A stretch of DNA of 64,000 nt, taken from Acidaminobacter sp. JC074. GTDB taxonomy: Bacteria > Bacillota > Clostridia > Peptostreptococcales > Acidaminobacteraceae. Positions 51,071 to 59,468 of this stretch are shown here, piece by piece. The notes below the pieces were generated by a model that was not told where the DNA came from, did not search any database, and worked only from the letters and a program-made list of their open reading frames with translations. The translations under genes were made by a program, and so were the position numbers. Location of the stretch: contig NZ_VANV01000002.1 in the NCBI RefSeq assembly GCF_022496765.1, positions 124,001 through 188,000 of the forward strand, in the 5' to 3' direction. Each line of letters begins with the position of its first letter. Position 1 is the stretch's first letter.

Positions 51071-51930
51071 TGAGTAAATTTGAAGATGTAACAGGTAGAT
51101 ATTTAAATGTAGAAATTGATGGTATTCAGTATCGAGGTTATGTAGAAGAGGTGGGTGAGGGCATTCCTTTAATGCTACAACATACAGCTGGTTCGGATTC
51201 TCGACAGTATAGGTTTTTAATGAATGATGAAGAAGTTACAAGTAAGTTTAAACTGATCGCTTATGATTTACCTTTTCATGGCAAATCATTACCACCGTTA
51301 AATATTGAGTGGTGGAAAGATACGTATTCATTGAAAAGAGATTTCTTTATGAAATATATCCTTGCATTAAAAGATGCATTAAATTTAGAACAACCTGTAT
51401 TTATGGGTTCTTCTATGGGTGGTCATATGGCTGCAGATTTAGCATACTATCATCCTGATAAGTTTAGTGCTGTTATTGGTCTTGAGGCTGCTTTATACAC
51501 AGAGGCTGAAAATATGCCAACATTAAGATATTTGTCTGATAATCCTCAGATTGGCCGTGACTATCTTGGATATAGTATGTATTCAGCTATGGCGCCAGAT
51601 GTACCAGAACGTTTTAAACAAGAGATTGCATATTGTTATAATCAGGGAGGTCCAGGTATATTTGCAGGAGATATTGATTATTATGCCTTTGATCATGATT
51701 TAAGAGGCAAGGCTGATCAAATTGATACTAGAGAATGTATGGTATACCTTTTATGGGGAGAATACGATTTCGCAACACCACCAGAAGTTTGTCAAAAGTT
51801 AGCAGATGAAATCAAGGGTTGTAAAGGATCTTTGATGAAGGGTTTAGGACATTTCCCTATGACTGAATCATATCTTAGATTTAAAAATTATTTAATGCCT
51901 TTCCTAAATGAGATAGTAGAAAACAGATGA
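51070..51930 (+). CDS. Alpha/beta hydrolase of the AOR operon
   Basis: This 286-residue alpha/beta hydrolase has the oxyanion segment LQHTAGSDSRQYR, nucleophile Ser in FMGSSMGGHMAADLA and His in GLGHFPMTES, with YDLPFHGKS before the cap. Related enzymes cleave esters or C-C bonds of diketones. It overlaps its neighbours on both sides (1 and 4 bases). With an aldehyde oxidoreductase downstream it may release an aldehyde or acid from an ester or diketone (inference). Confidence 0.85.
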   Translation: MSKFEDVTGRYLNVEIDGIQYRGYVEEVGEGIPLMLQHTAGSDSRQYRFLMNDEEVTSKFKLIAYDLPFHGKSLPPLNIEWWKDTYSLKRDFFMKYILALKDALNLEQPVFMGSSMGGHMAADLAYYHPDKFSAVIGLEAALYTEAENMPTLRYLSDNPQIGRDYLGYSMYSAMAPDVPERFKQEIAYCYNQGGPGIFAGDIDYYAFDHDLRGKADQIDTRECMVYLLWGEYDFATPPEVCQKLADEIKGCKGSLMKGLGHFPMTESYLRFKNYLMPFLNEIVENR

Positions 51931-52160
51931 AGATAAAGATTATTAACAAGGAGTTCTTTCAGAATCATGTATTTGATTCTGAAGGAACTTTAGATTTAGA
52001 ATCTATGAGTACGATAACTGATATTATGATGAAGATGGACTTAGAAACATATGAGTTAAAAGGACTGATTCCTGTTGTAAATGGAATAAGAGTGGATGTC
52101 TCATACAACTTGCAGGACCATGATACAGTCAGTTTTATCAGCATCTCATGTAACGGATAA
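51927..52160 (+). CDS. ThiS/MoaD-like ubiquitin-fold protein (ends in NG)
   Basis: This 77-residue beta-grasp protein of the ThiS/MoaD type has IINKEFF, GLIPVVNGIRV and LQDHDTVSFISISCNG. Such proteins carry sulfur as a C-terminal thiocarboxylate after adenylation by a ThiF/MoeB-like enzyme, which is encoded at 55824. The usual terminal Gly-Gly is here Asn-Gly. It lies just ahead of the tungsten-type oxidoreductase, so it probably supplies dithiolene sulfur for its pterin cofactor. Confidence 0.75.
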   Translation: MKIKIINKEFFQNHVFDSEGTLDLESMSTITDIMMKMDLETYELKGLIPVVNGIRVDVSYNLQDHDTVSFISISCNG

Positions 52161-52171
52161 AGGAGTACTTA

Positions 52172-53902
52172 ATGAATAAATTATATGAAATAGATATGAA
52201 AACTTTACAAATATCTTATGGACAAGTTAACCCTAAATACAGTCTATTAGGTGGACGTGGCTTAATTGCTAAACGAATGGTGGATGTGGTTGATGCTAAA
52301 TGTGATCCGCTTGGACCTGATAACCATCTAATTATTACTACAGGTTTATTTGCCGGCACAAAGATGACCACTTCAAGCAGGGTTTCAATTGGTGCAAAGA
52401 GTCCTATGACACAAACAATTAAAGAGGCAAACTCGGGTGGGACTTATGCTGAGTTTCTTTCAGAACATGGGATAAAAATGATTGATATCAAAGGTGTATC
52501 TGAAAAACTGGAGTTGATATATATCGATGAAAAAGGCCAGGTCAACTTTATAGATGCTGCCGATTATAAAGGTCTTAACAATTATGAGGTATGTGCAAAA
52601 TTGACAGAATATTTTGGACAGGATATATCAATTATGACCATTGGCAGCGCAGGCGAAAAAGCTTATAGATCAAGTGCGATTATGTTCTCTGAGTTTGGAT
52701 CAAATGAACCAGTGCGTTCTGCTGCTAGGGGTGGTCTTGGTTCGGTAATGGGCTCTAAAAATATCAAGGCTATCGTTCTCAAAAGGGCCAAGGTAAAAGC
52801 CAATACTCCTTATGTGGATGAAACACTATTTGACAGTGCAAGAAAAGAACTTGCCAAAATCGTTTTAAGTAATGCAAGTGCTAAGGCGAGAAGCAAGTTC
52901 GGTACATTAGGTGGTTTAGATACATTTGCAGCCATAGGTAGTCTTCCTGTTAGAAATTTTAGAGGGGAATCTGATGAGAGGACTGCACTGGTCAATGGAC
53001 CATCCTTGTATGAAAACTTGATGAAACATGGAGGTAAAGCCGGTCTACCTTGTCAAAGAGGTTGTGTGGTAAGATGTTCAAATCGATATCACGGTTCAGA
53101 TGGTGCATACATAACCTCAGGACTTCAATATGAAACTGTCGGTCTTCTAGGACCTAACTGTGATATATATGATTTAGATGCAATTGCCAAAATATCAAGA
53201 GTCTGTGATGACATTGGTGTGGATACCATTGAAATTGGATGTGGTCTTGGCGTGCTTATGGAAGCAGGCATCGTGCCATGGGGAGACATTGATATAACCA
53301 TGTCACTAATGGAAGAAATGAAAGAAGGCATTAACACAGGTCGTATACTTGGAGATGGTGCTGATGCTGTGGGTAAACATTTTAAGGTAAGTCGTGTACC
53401 GGTGGCTAGAGGACAAGCATTTCCAGCTTACGATCCAAGAGCAACAAAGGGGACCGGAGTATCTTATGCAACATCTGCTATGGGAGCAGACCATACTGCT
53501 GGCATTACACTTGGGTTACCAGGGGATTCACCCATAGAGCAGTCTATAAATTCTCAGATTTCACTTGCATTTGTTGATAACACATTTTGTTTGTTTACTG
53601 CAGGCGCTTTCTTAAGCCATCCGGAAGGACCTGGCCATTTAGCCAATCTATTTAAAGGTCGATATGGCCTTGATCTTGACTTTAATGGGATGATGGGGAT
53701 AGGGCTAGCAACACTTTATTATGAAAACGAATTTACAAGAAATACAGGTTATGATGATACAAGTGATTCTTTACCTCAATTTTTATACGATGAGATATCA
53801 CCTGTATCAAAAGAAAAATTTGACGTAGATCAAGGATTGTTTAAACATGTTCATGCAGCCATTAAAAAGGCGAATGAAAATAATCCTTTGGCAAAATTAT
53901 AG
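52172..53902 (+). CDS. Aldehyde:ferredoxin oxidoreductase family protein (tungstopterin)
   Basis: This 576-residue AOR-family enzyme has an N-terminal GGRGLIAKRM, SSRVSIGAKSPMTQTIKEAN and GSAGE (pterin domain), Fe-S ligands C294-x3-C298-x3-C302 with C473, DTIEIGCGLGVLMEAG, and YDPRATKGTGVSYATSAMGADHTAG. The family oxidises aldehydes (or reduces acids) with ferredoxin and carries W or Mo bis-pterin. The first cysteines are spaced CX3CX3C, where the Pyrococcus enzyme has CX2CX3C, so this is a divergent subgroup. Substrate unknown; the operon suggests a compound first processed by the alpha/beta hydrolase. Confidence 0.88.
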   Translation: MNKLYEIDMKTLQISYGQVNPKYSLLGGRGLIAKRMVDVVDAKCDPLGPDNHLIITTGLFAGTKMTTSSRVSIGAKSPMTQTIKEANSGGTYAEFLSEHGIKMIDIKGVSEKLELIYIDEKGQVNFIDAADYKGLNNYEVCAKLTEYFGQDISIMTIGSAGEKAYRSSAIMFSEFGSNEPVRSAARGGLGSVMGSKNIKAIVLKRAKVKANTPYVDETLFDSARKELAKIVLSNASAKARSKFGTLGGLDTFAAIGSLPVRNFRGESDERTALVNGPSLYENLMKHGGKAGLPCQRGCVVRCSNRYHGSDGAYITSGLQYETVGLLGPNCDIYDLDAIAKISRVCDDIGVDTIEIGCGLGVLMEAGIVPWGDIDITMSLMEEMKEGINTGRILGDGADAVGKHFKVSRVPVARGQAFPAYDPRATKGTGVSYATSAMGADHTAGITLGLPGDSPIEQSINSQISLAFVDNTFCLFTAGAFLSHPEGPGHLANLFKGRYGLDLDFNGMMGIGLATLYYENEFTRNTGYDDTSDSLPQFLYDEISPVSKEKFDVDQGLFKHVHAAIKKANENNPLAKL

Positions 53903-53910
53903 GAGTTAGT

Positions 53911-55143
53911 ATGGAAAAAGAGAGATTTTATGGATGGTGGATTGTCGTATTTTGCTTTACGATTTTCTTAACCATCCTGGGTTTTAATGCAACGCTTCCC
54001 ATGTACTTTGTACCCATTTCCGAAGGTTTGGGTGTCGCAACGTCTAGGGTAAGTATTATACAAATTACAATGGGCATCAGTGTTTTAACGATGAACATTA
54101 TATACAGTTTTTTAGTAAATAAGATAGGCATAAAAAGACTTTTAGTTTTAGGTGTCATCTTTGTTGGTTCAGGCTATATCATCATGTCGCAATCAAGTTC
54201 GATTACACTCGTTTATGCAGGTGCTGCTTTTATAGGGTGTGGCTATGCCTTTACAACGACTATTCCAATTACGGCTATTGTATCTAATTGGTTTTTAGAA
54301 AAACGTGGTATGATTTTAGGTATCATTTTCGCAGCTAGCGGTATTGGAGGCATGATTTTGAGTCCCATCGTGGGCAACTTAATTACCTCTTATGGCTATC
54401 AGACATCTTTTTTAGTGCAAGCGGTAATCATCTTGTCTGCTGGTGTTCCGGCAGCTGTACTTATCAAGACCGATCCAAAGCTTGTAAACCAAAGTCCTTA
54501 TGGTAAAGCGATGGAAGAATCAAATGATACTAAGAGTCTATTAACAGTAAAGGAAGTCATGAGCTCATATGCCTACTGGTTTACTGCAATAGGTGTTTTG
54601 ATAATTGCCATTTCAGTACAGATGGTTATGTATTCTGTGCCAACTTATTTGGATCATTCAGGCATATCACTTCAAAGAGTGTCCTTTTTATGGGCAATTA
54701 TGTTTGGCTTAAATGCAGGTTTTAAGGTCTTACTAGGAAGATTAAGTGATCGATTTGGTGTCTGGACAGTTATAGGCATTAATCTAACTTGTCTGGTTGT
54801 GGTATCTATATCCTTAATGGTTTTACCGGTATCAACAGTTCAATACATTTTTCCACTTGTACTTGCATTGGCAATGGTATTTCTTACTGTGCCAATTCCT
54901 TTACTGGTACAAAGGATGTTTGGGGGAGAAGTTTATACTCAAATAATTGGGATTATTATATCGGCATTATCTATAGGAATGTCATTCGCACCTTTTGTTG
55001 GTAGTAAGATACAAGAAGGATTTGGTTATACTTCAGTCTATGGTATGTCAGTTGTGCTGAGTCTTCTAGGTGTCGTTTTATTGACAATCTCCAATAGAAA
55101 AATCTGCAAAATGAAAGAATCCAAACGAAAAAATGTAGCGTAA
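53911..55143 (+). CDS. MFS transporter (OFA-like)
   Basis: This 410-residue protein has 12 hydrophobic helices. WWIVVFCFTIFLTILGFNATLPMYFVPISE at the start and the NKIGIKRLLVLG loop after helix 2 resemble the oxalate/formate antiporter-like (OFA) group. It probably imports the substrate or exports a carboxylate product of the AOR operon. Start 8 bases after the AOR stop with AGGAG. Confidence 0.87.
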   Translation: MEKERFYGWWIVVFCFTIFLTILGFNATLPMYFVPISEGLGVATSRVSIIQITMGISVLTMNIIYSFLVNKIGIKRLLVLGVIFVGSGYIIMSQSSSITLVYAGAAFIGCGYAFTTTIPITAIVSNWFLEKRGMILGIIFAASGIGGMILSPIVGNLITSYGYQTSFLVQAVIILSAGVPAAVLIKTDPKLVNQSPYGKAMEESNDTKSLLTVKEVMSSYAYWFTAIGVLIIAISVQMVMYSVPTYLDHSGISLQRVSFLWAIMFGLNAGFKVLLGRLSDRFGVWTVIGINLTCLVVVSISLMVLPVSTVQYIFPLVLALAMVFLTVPIPLLVQRMFGGEVYTQIIGIIISALSIGMSFAPFVGSKIQEGFGYTSVYGMSVVLSLLGVVLLTISNRKICKMKESKRKNVA

Positions 55144-55202
55144 AAATAGAGAAATATGTCATAATATAAGTATAGTGAAAGAAGAGTATAGTAGGAGAAT
55201 CT

Positions 55203-55814
55203 ATGAGTGAAGCATTACTGAGCAAACAATCAATAAGAACTAAACAATGGATTTACCAAGCTTTAAAAATTATGATGACAAGAAAGCCCTATAACAAAAT
55301 TACAATAACCGATATCGTCAACAAAGCGGGCGTTACAAGACCAACTTTTTATCGATATTTCATTGATAAGGATGATATTTTCAGACAGTACTTTCAGAAG
55401 TCATTTCATGAAGTAATGGTTTCGATTCGATCGCATAAATCATGGCATGAGAGAATTGATATTATTGCAGAAGGTACATTTTCTGTTATATCACGCGAAA
55501 GTGATTTTATCCACCTGATGATGAAGTCAGGCTGCCACCATATTTTCTTGTCCATAGCAGAAGAAAACATTGATGAACTCTATAAAGACATTACACACAA
55601 GGATCTACAGATCTATAAGTATTATATGAGAATGAATCTGGGTGGTGTTTATATGGTGATGTTAGAATGGATTAGAAGTGGAAAAAAACATACGCCAAAA
55701 CAGATGTCTGTGATTATGAGTAACATTTTGATGCCTATTTCCGAATTAGAAAATGAGGACTTGATTAGACAAGTTTATAAGGAGTTGAATCAAGAAAGTA
55801 GTCGGATTCATTAG
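55203..55814 (+). CDS. TetR/AcrR family transcriptional regulator
   Basis: This 203-residue regulator has the TetR helix-turn-helix (KITITDIVNKAGVTRPTFYRYF) followed by a helical C-terminal domain. It is embedded between the transporter and the ThiF-like gene of the AOR operon, so it most likely senses the pathway substrate and acts on the palindromes at 50556-50605. A short AT-rich gap upstream (55144-55202) could hold its own promoter. Confidence 0.88.
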   Translation: MSEALLSKQSIRTKQWIYQALKIMMTRKPYNKITITDIVNKAGVTRPTFYRYFIDKDDIFRQYFQKSFHEVMVSIRSHKSWHERIDIIAEGTFSVISRESDFIHLMMKSGCHHIFLSIAEENIDELYKDITHKDLQIYKYYMRMNLGGVYMVMLEWIRSGKKHTPKQMSVIMSNILMPISELENEDLIRQVYKELNQESSRIH

Positions 55815-55823
55815 GAGACATAG

Positions 55824-56477
55824 ATGAATGATTATAATAGAAACAAGCCTTTTTCAAAAAAAGAAAGGGAGCGCTTAAGATCTTCTTATGTAACAGTAGT
55901 TGGTTGTGGTGGATTAGGTTGTTATGTACTCGAAATGCTTGTAAGACTGGGGATTGGACAGATTAAGGCAATTGATGGTGACGACTTTGATACGAGTAAT
56001 CTAAACAGGCAACTTCTATCAAACATATTCACCATAGGAGAAGCCAAAGTTTATGAGGCAAAAAAAAGAGCCATAAGTATCAATCCACAGGTTACATTTC
56101 TTGCGGTTAAGGATTATTTTAAGAAAATCAATGCCAAAACACTTTTGCAAGGCAGCCATTTAGTTATTGATTGCTTAGATAATGTTGAGGACAGACTCTT
56201 ACTTGAAAAGACTTGTTCCTCTTTAGGGATTCCATTGATCCATGGTGCCGTGAATGGATGGTCTGGTCACGTGGCTGTCATTTATCCTAATGATAATATT
56301 TTGGAAACTTTACTCCAACCATCTTCTTTTAAATGGACACCAGCTTATTCACCTGGTCTTGTTGCCTCAGTTCAAGTTGCAGAAGCCGTAAAGGTCTTGC
56401 TAGACAAGGGGGCAAAAACACAAGAATTGATTTATATTGATTTGCTTCATAATCATTTTCAGAAAGTTAAACTTTAA
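55824..56477 (+). CDS. ThiF/MoeB/HesA family adenylyltransferase
   Basis: This 217-residue E1-like protein has the nucleotide motif VVGCGGLGCYVLEMLVRLG, DGDDFDTSNLNRQLLS with the arginine finger, and DCLDNVEDRLLLEK. It is shorter than MoeB and has no C-terminal rhodanese or zinc CxxC pair. It should adenylate the ThiS-like protein at 51927 so that this can receive sulfur. It ends the AOR operon and supports the view that the unit builds its own pterin sulfur supply. Confidence 0.85.
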   Translation: MNDYNRNKPFSKKERERLRSSYVTVVGCGGLGCYVLEMLVRLGIGQIKAIDGDDFDTSNLNRQLLSNIFTIGEAKVYEAKKRAISINPQVTFLAVKDYFKKINAKTLLQGSHLVIDCLDNVEDRLLLEKTCSSLGIPLIHGAVNGWSGHVAVIYPNDNILETLLQPSSFKWTPAYSPGLVASVQVAEAVKVLLDKGAKTQELIYIDLLHNHFQKVKL

Positions 56478-56522
56478 GGACCTTTATGGTCCTTTTATAT
56501 TTAAAAAGAGGCAGTAGCCTCT
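56476..56522. terminator. Back-to-back terminators
   Basis: AAGGACC / GGTCCTT followed by TTATATTT ends the ThiF-like transcript. AGAGGC-AGTA-GCCTCT (56507-56522), followed on the minus strand by TTTTTAAA, ends the DUF3021 transcript. Confidence 0.75.
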
Positions 56523-56946
56523 AGTTGTTAAGTCTATTTTTTTTGAAATCATTCAACTTCTTATTGTAAGCTTTGGTGGTCTTTTGAAAGTTAATTTCAA
56601 ACCAAATACTAAAGCCGAGAAACATGGGGAAGAAAGTTACCATAAATACTGGCAAGTTATAGATCTTTCTTAGAAGCCATGGAGTTGCCATATAAACTAC
56701 CAAAGAGTAAAGTGCTAAGGCAATTACAAAGATGAGTTGAACCCTTAAAATAGATGGTATTTTAACTTTGGTGTACAGGACCATCATAATCTGTTCTAAA
56801 ACGATGGCCACACCTGTAAAGAGCAGTGTACCTTGAATAACAACATAGAAGTTGTCGAAGTTACCATCGTATATATAAAGAATAAGTGTTGTAAAAATCA
56901 AACTTATGAGCATGTAAAGTAGAATATTTCGTATAATTGATTTCAT
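56521..56946 (-). CDS. DUF3021 family membrane protein
   Basis: This 141-residue protein has four membrane helices (residues 5-27, 36-60, 66-90, 99-118) followed by a basic tail, as in DUF3021. These proteins are encoded next to LytTR regulators and are thought to inhibit or modulate them at the membrane. It follows the LytTR gene by 8 bases with AGGAGG as ribosome site. Confidence 0.82.
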   Translation of the reverse strand: MKSIIRNILLYMLISLIFTTLILYIYDGNFDNFYVVIQGTLLFTGVAIVLEQIMMVLYTKVKIPSILRVQLIFVIALALYSLVVYMATPWLLRKIYNLPVFMVTFFPMFLGFSIWFEINFQKTTKAYNKKLNDFKKNRLNN

Positions 56947-56954
56947 GCGACCTC

Positions 56955-57413
56955 CTACATTCCTAGTCTTTTCTTAAAATCAGAAAAGTATGTTCTAGTG
57001 ACTTCTATTTGGTCACCGTTTTTCATATCCAGTACAAATTTAGAGCCAATCCATGGGATGATTTTTTCAATCATAAGCATATTGATCACTGTTGATTTAT
57101 TGGCTCTAATGAAGTCTTTCATAACCAAAATCTGCTCAAGTTCGTATAATTTTTCTTTGACTTCAAGTCTTTTATCGCTTGTGACGACTTCAGTAATTTT
57201 ATTAAAGCTTTCGAAATAGATGACTTGATCGAACTCGATCAGTGAGATGTTCTTTTGTGCATCCTTTGCGAAAATATATTTTTTTTCAGATACAGTCTTA
57301 TCTAGGAAAATGTAATCCGCATTTTCATCTATTGTAAAACCCTTTTCTTCAAGTTCTTTTGTTAAAAGGTCTGTTTTGTCCTCGGGACATATTAATTTGA
57401 CTTTCAGAATCAT
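56955..57413 (-). CDS. LytTR-type DNA-binding regulator
   Basis: This 152-residue protein has an N-terminal helper segment and a C-terminal LytTR domain (IKNISLIEF-like strand, VIYFESFNKITEVV, FIRANKSTVINMLMIEKIIPW, GDQIEVTRTYFSDFKKRLGM). LytTR proteins bind paired direct repeats and control their own operon and envelope functions. There is no receiver domain, so signalling probably passes through the DUF3021 partner. I chose the ATG at 57413; an in-frame GTG at 57419 is also possible. Confidence 0.85.
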   Translation of the reverse strand: MILKVKLICPEDKTDLLTKELEEKGFTIDENADYIFLDKTVSEKKYIFAKDAQKNISLIEFDQVIYFESFNKITEVVTSDKRLEVKEKLYELEQILVMKDFIRANKSTVINMLMIEKIIPWIGSKFVLDMKNGDQIEVTRTYFSDFKKRLGM

Positions 57414-57460
57414 CACCACCCTTAATCATTATATACACAATTATATGAAATTGTAAGCAT

Positions 57461-57781
57461 CTATTTCTTGATTAAAATAAACCAGATGACAAGGACAGTT
57501 AGTAAATATATCATCCATGTTGGGTGCCACAAACTGTATGACATTCCTATAAAAACATAAACTGATGTAACCAGTGTTAAGAGTGGCAGAATAAATAAGG
57601 TCTTTTTAAACTGAGGATAAACTCTTGAAAGTGCATAGTGATAATAAAATGGCACTGGTATAAGAAGCATCCAAGTAGGATGCCACACTTTATAGAAGAG
57701 ACCAATGAATAAGTAGACTGTTACCATGATTAATAAAAATGGAAATCTTAGAAGGTTGATGCCAAATGTTTCTTTATTCAT
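57461..57781 (-). CDS. Four-helix membrane protein with an internal WHPTW duplication
   Basis: This 106-residue protein consists of two copies of a two-helix unit. Residues 22-38 (VYLFIGLFYKVWHPTWM) and 74-90 (VYVFIGMSYSLWHPTWM) differ at only 5 of 17 positions. WHP(G/T)W helix pairs also occur at the ends of some membrane-bound regulators. It sits between the head-GIN lipoprotein and the LytTR gene in one transcript. It could sense membrane state together with them. No named function. Confidence 0.7.
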   Translation of the reverse strand: MNKETFGINLLRFPFLLIMVTVYLFIGLFYKVWHPTWMLLIPVPFYYHYALSRVYPQFKKTLFILPLLTLVTSVYVFIGMSYSLWHPTWMIYLLTVLVIWFILIKK

Positions 57782-57790
57782 TATGACCTC

Positions 57791-58528
57791 CTATTCATTG
57801 ATAATGGTATCTTCAGATACCGTCTGCTTGTTTACTTTACCTGAATGAACATTTAAAGTAGGTGAGGATTCACTATTTAATGTAATCTCTCCACTTACAT
57901 TGATGTCACATTTTGCATCACTTGAAAGTGTTACTGAGGCATTTGTCCCGATAAGATCTTTTAAGTTAATTTTCGAGTCACTTTCAGCAGTAACAATTAT
58001 CTCATTTGTAGTACCTGATAGTGTGATCCTAGAATCGCTTGTTGATCTAACACTTAGATTGGCAGATGAAAGCTCACCTGTAAGACTTGTATCACTTTGA
58101 CTCGAGATACTAACATCTTCATTAGTTGAAAAAGCACCGATTAGCATAACTTTTGCATCATTGTCTAAGTTGAAATTCACAACTTCCGGACATGTGATGG
58201 TCAAAGAAATTTGTGTTTCTCTAAACCAAACATCCTTGATGTTTTTAGCAGTCAAAGTATTTGATGAAGAGCTAATATCTAGCTTATCAAAAACATCTTT
58301 ATTCGTTGTGACTTCTACCTTAAAAGCATCACCTTTTTCAATTGTCGTATCAAAATCATTTGAGATGTTAAAATGCTTAAAGTCTTTCAAATCATAGGCT
58401 CTTGTTTCGATGCTTTCAACACCTGTGTAGGAACCATCCTTGTTTTGGCCTGGTCTCTTGTCTTCTTTGGTCACGCAGCCAACAAGTGTTAGTGCTGTAA
58501 CGATCATCATAATAATTATTTTCTTCAT
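57791..58528 (-). CDS. Head-GIN (DUF2807) lipoprotein
   Basis: This 245-residue lipoprotein has a signal peptide with the lipobox LVGC, a short polar linker, and a right-handed beta-helix-like DUF2807 domain made of short repeats (LSVRSTSDSRITLSG, IIVTAESDSKINLKD, VTLSSDAKCDINVSG). Such domains occur on the cell surface and are near anti-sigma or LytTR systems. The start at 58528 has AAGGAGTG; the frame is open 93 bases further but lacks a ribosome site and would bury the signal peptide. First gene of the LytTR-DUF3021 operon. Confidence 0.8.
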   Translation of the reverse strand: MKKIIIMMIVTALTLVGCVTKEDKRPGQNKDGSYTGVESIETRAYDLKDFKHFNISNDFDTTIEKGDAFKVEVTTNKDVFDKLDISSSSNTLTAKNIKDVWFRETQISLTITCPEVVNFNLDNDAKVMLIGAFSTNEDVSISSQSDTSLTGELSSANLSVRSTSDSRITLSGTTNEIIVTAESDSKINLKDLIGTNASVTLSSDAKCDINVSGEITLNSESSPTLNVHSGKVNKQTVSEDTIINE

Positions 58529-58634
58529 CTTTTCACTCCTTGTATTGTTTGTTTTGTTTGTAACATGACTATAACAGTTTGAATGAGCGCTTGTCACAAG
58601 AAGAGAGTAGCTTACATACAAATAGGAGTAAGAT

Positions 58635-58663
58635 GCAAAAAAACCAAAGCAAATGCTTTGGTT
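58635..58663 (-). terminator. Intrinsic terminator of the agmatinase/IMPase transcript
   Basis: On the minus strand AACCAAAGCA / TGCTTTGGTT (10-bp stem) is followed by T7, beginning at the IMPase stop codon. Confidence 0.8.
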
Positions 58664-59420
58664 ATAATAAATGACTTTTCATTTCTTCTAAGATATGTTC
58701 ATTACAAACAATCATAGAGTTTTCTCTTTTAGTAAGTGGTTGGTACTTGGCACCAGCCTCTAAAGCCAGTAGTAGGCCTGCTGCGTAGTCCCAAGGCTTC
58801 AAGCCGTATTCCCAGTAGCCAGAGAAGACACCTTCAGCTACCAAACAAAGGTCATAGGCAGCAACACCAATACGTCTGATGCCTTTAACTTTTGGTGCCA
58901 TAATAGAAATCTCTTTTACATTGTTGACTGGGTTTTCTGCACGGTCGTAAGGAAAACCTGTTGCAATAACAGAAGTTCTTAAATTCTTTGAATCATTAAC
59001 AGATAGGGCTTTACCATTTTTGTGGGCACCATGTCCTTTTAGGGCTGTATACATATCCTTTAAGATGGGTACGTAAACCGCGCCTAAAACAACTTCATCA
59101 TGCTTTTCAAGTCCAACAGATATCGCAAAGATGGGAATACCTGTTGAAAAATTAGTTGTACCATCAAGTGGGTCTATGACCCATCTATATTCAGTTTGAC
59201 TGGTCTGCTCGCCAGATTCTTCAGCTAAAAATCCATAGTCAGGAAAGTGTTTTTTTAGACCTTCGATAAGCATTTTTTCAGATTGTTGGTCGACTTCTGT
59301 GACGATGTCTATTTCAGTAGACTTTGTTTCATAGGTAAATGCTCTTGATTTAAATTTATCTACCTGATAAGCACCAACTTCTTTCATTAATTCAGTAAGT
59401 ATTTTTAGTGTGTTTTCCAT
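58662..59420 (-). CDS. Inositol monophosphatase family protein
   Basis: This 252-residue Mg2+-dependent phosphatase has the metal sites EESGEQ, WVIDPLDGTTNFSTGIPIF and GLKPWDYAAG. The family hydrolyses inositol phosphates, fructose 1,6-bisphosphate, PAP or NADP; the exact substrate cannot be chosen here. It follows the agmatinase gene on the same strand, with a weak hairpin in between. Confidence 0.88.
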   Translation of the reverse strand: MENTLKILTELMKEVGAYQVDKFKSRAFTYETKSTEIDIVTEVDQQSEKMLIEGLKKHFPDYGFLAEESGEQTSQTEYRWVIDPLDGTTNFSTGIPIFAISVGLEKHDEVVLGAVYVPILKDMYTALKGHGAHKNGKALSVNDSKNLRTSVIATGFPYDRAENPVNNVKEISIMAPKVKGIRRIGVAAYDLCLVAEGVFSGYWEYGLKPWDYAAGLLLALEAGAKYQPLTKRENSMIVCNEHILEEMKSHLL

Positions 59421-59444
59421 ATGACCTTCCTTTACTTATAAAAT

Positions 59445-59462
59445 CCCTATCATAAGATAGGG
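59445..59462 (-). terminator. Weak intergenic hairpin
   Basis: CCCTATC / GATAGGG with a 4-base loop between the agmatinase and IMPase genes. The following minus-strand tract (ATTTTAT) is poor, so it may only attenuate or stabilise the transcript. Confidence 0.45.
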
Positions 59463-59468
59463 AAGTGT

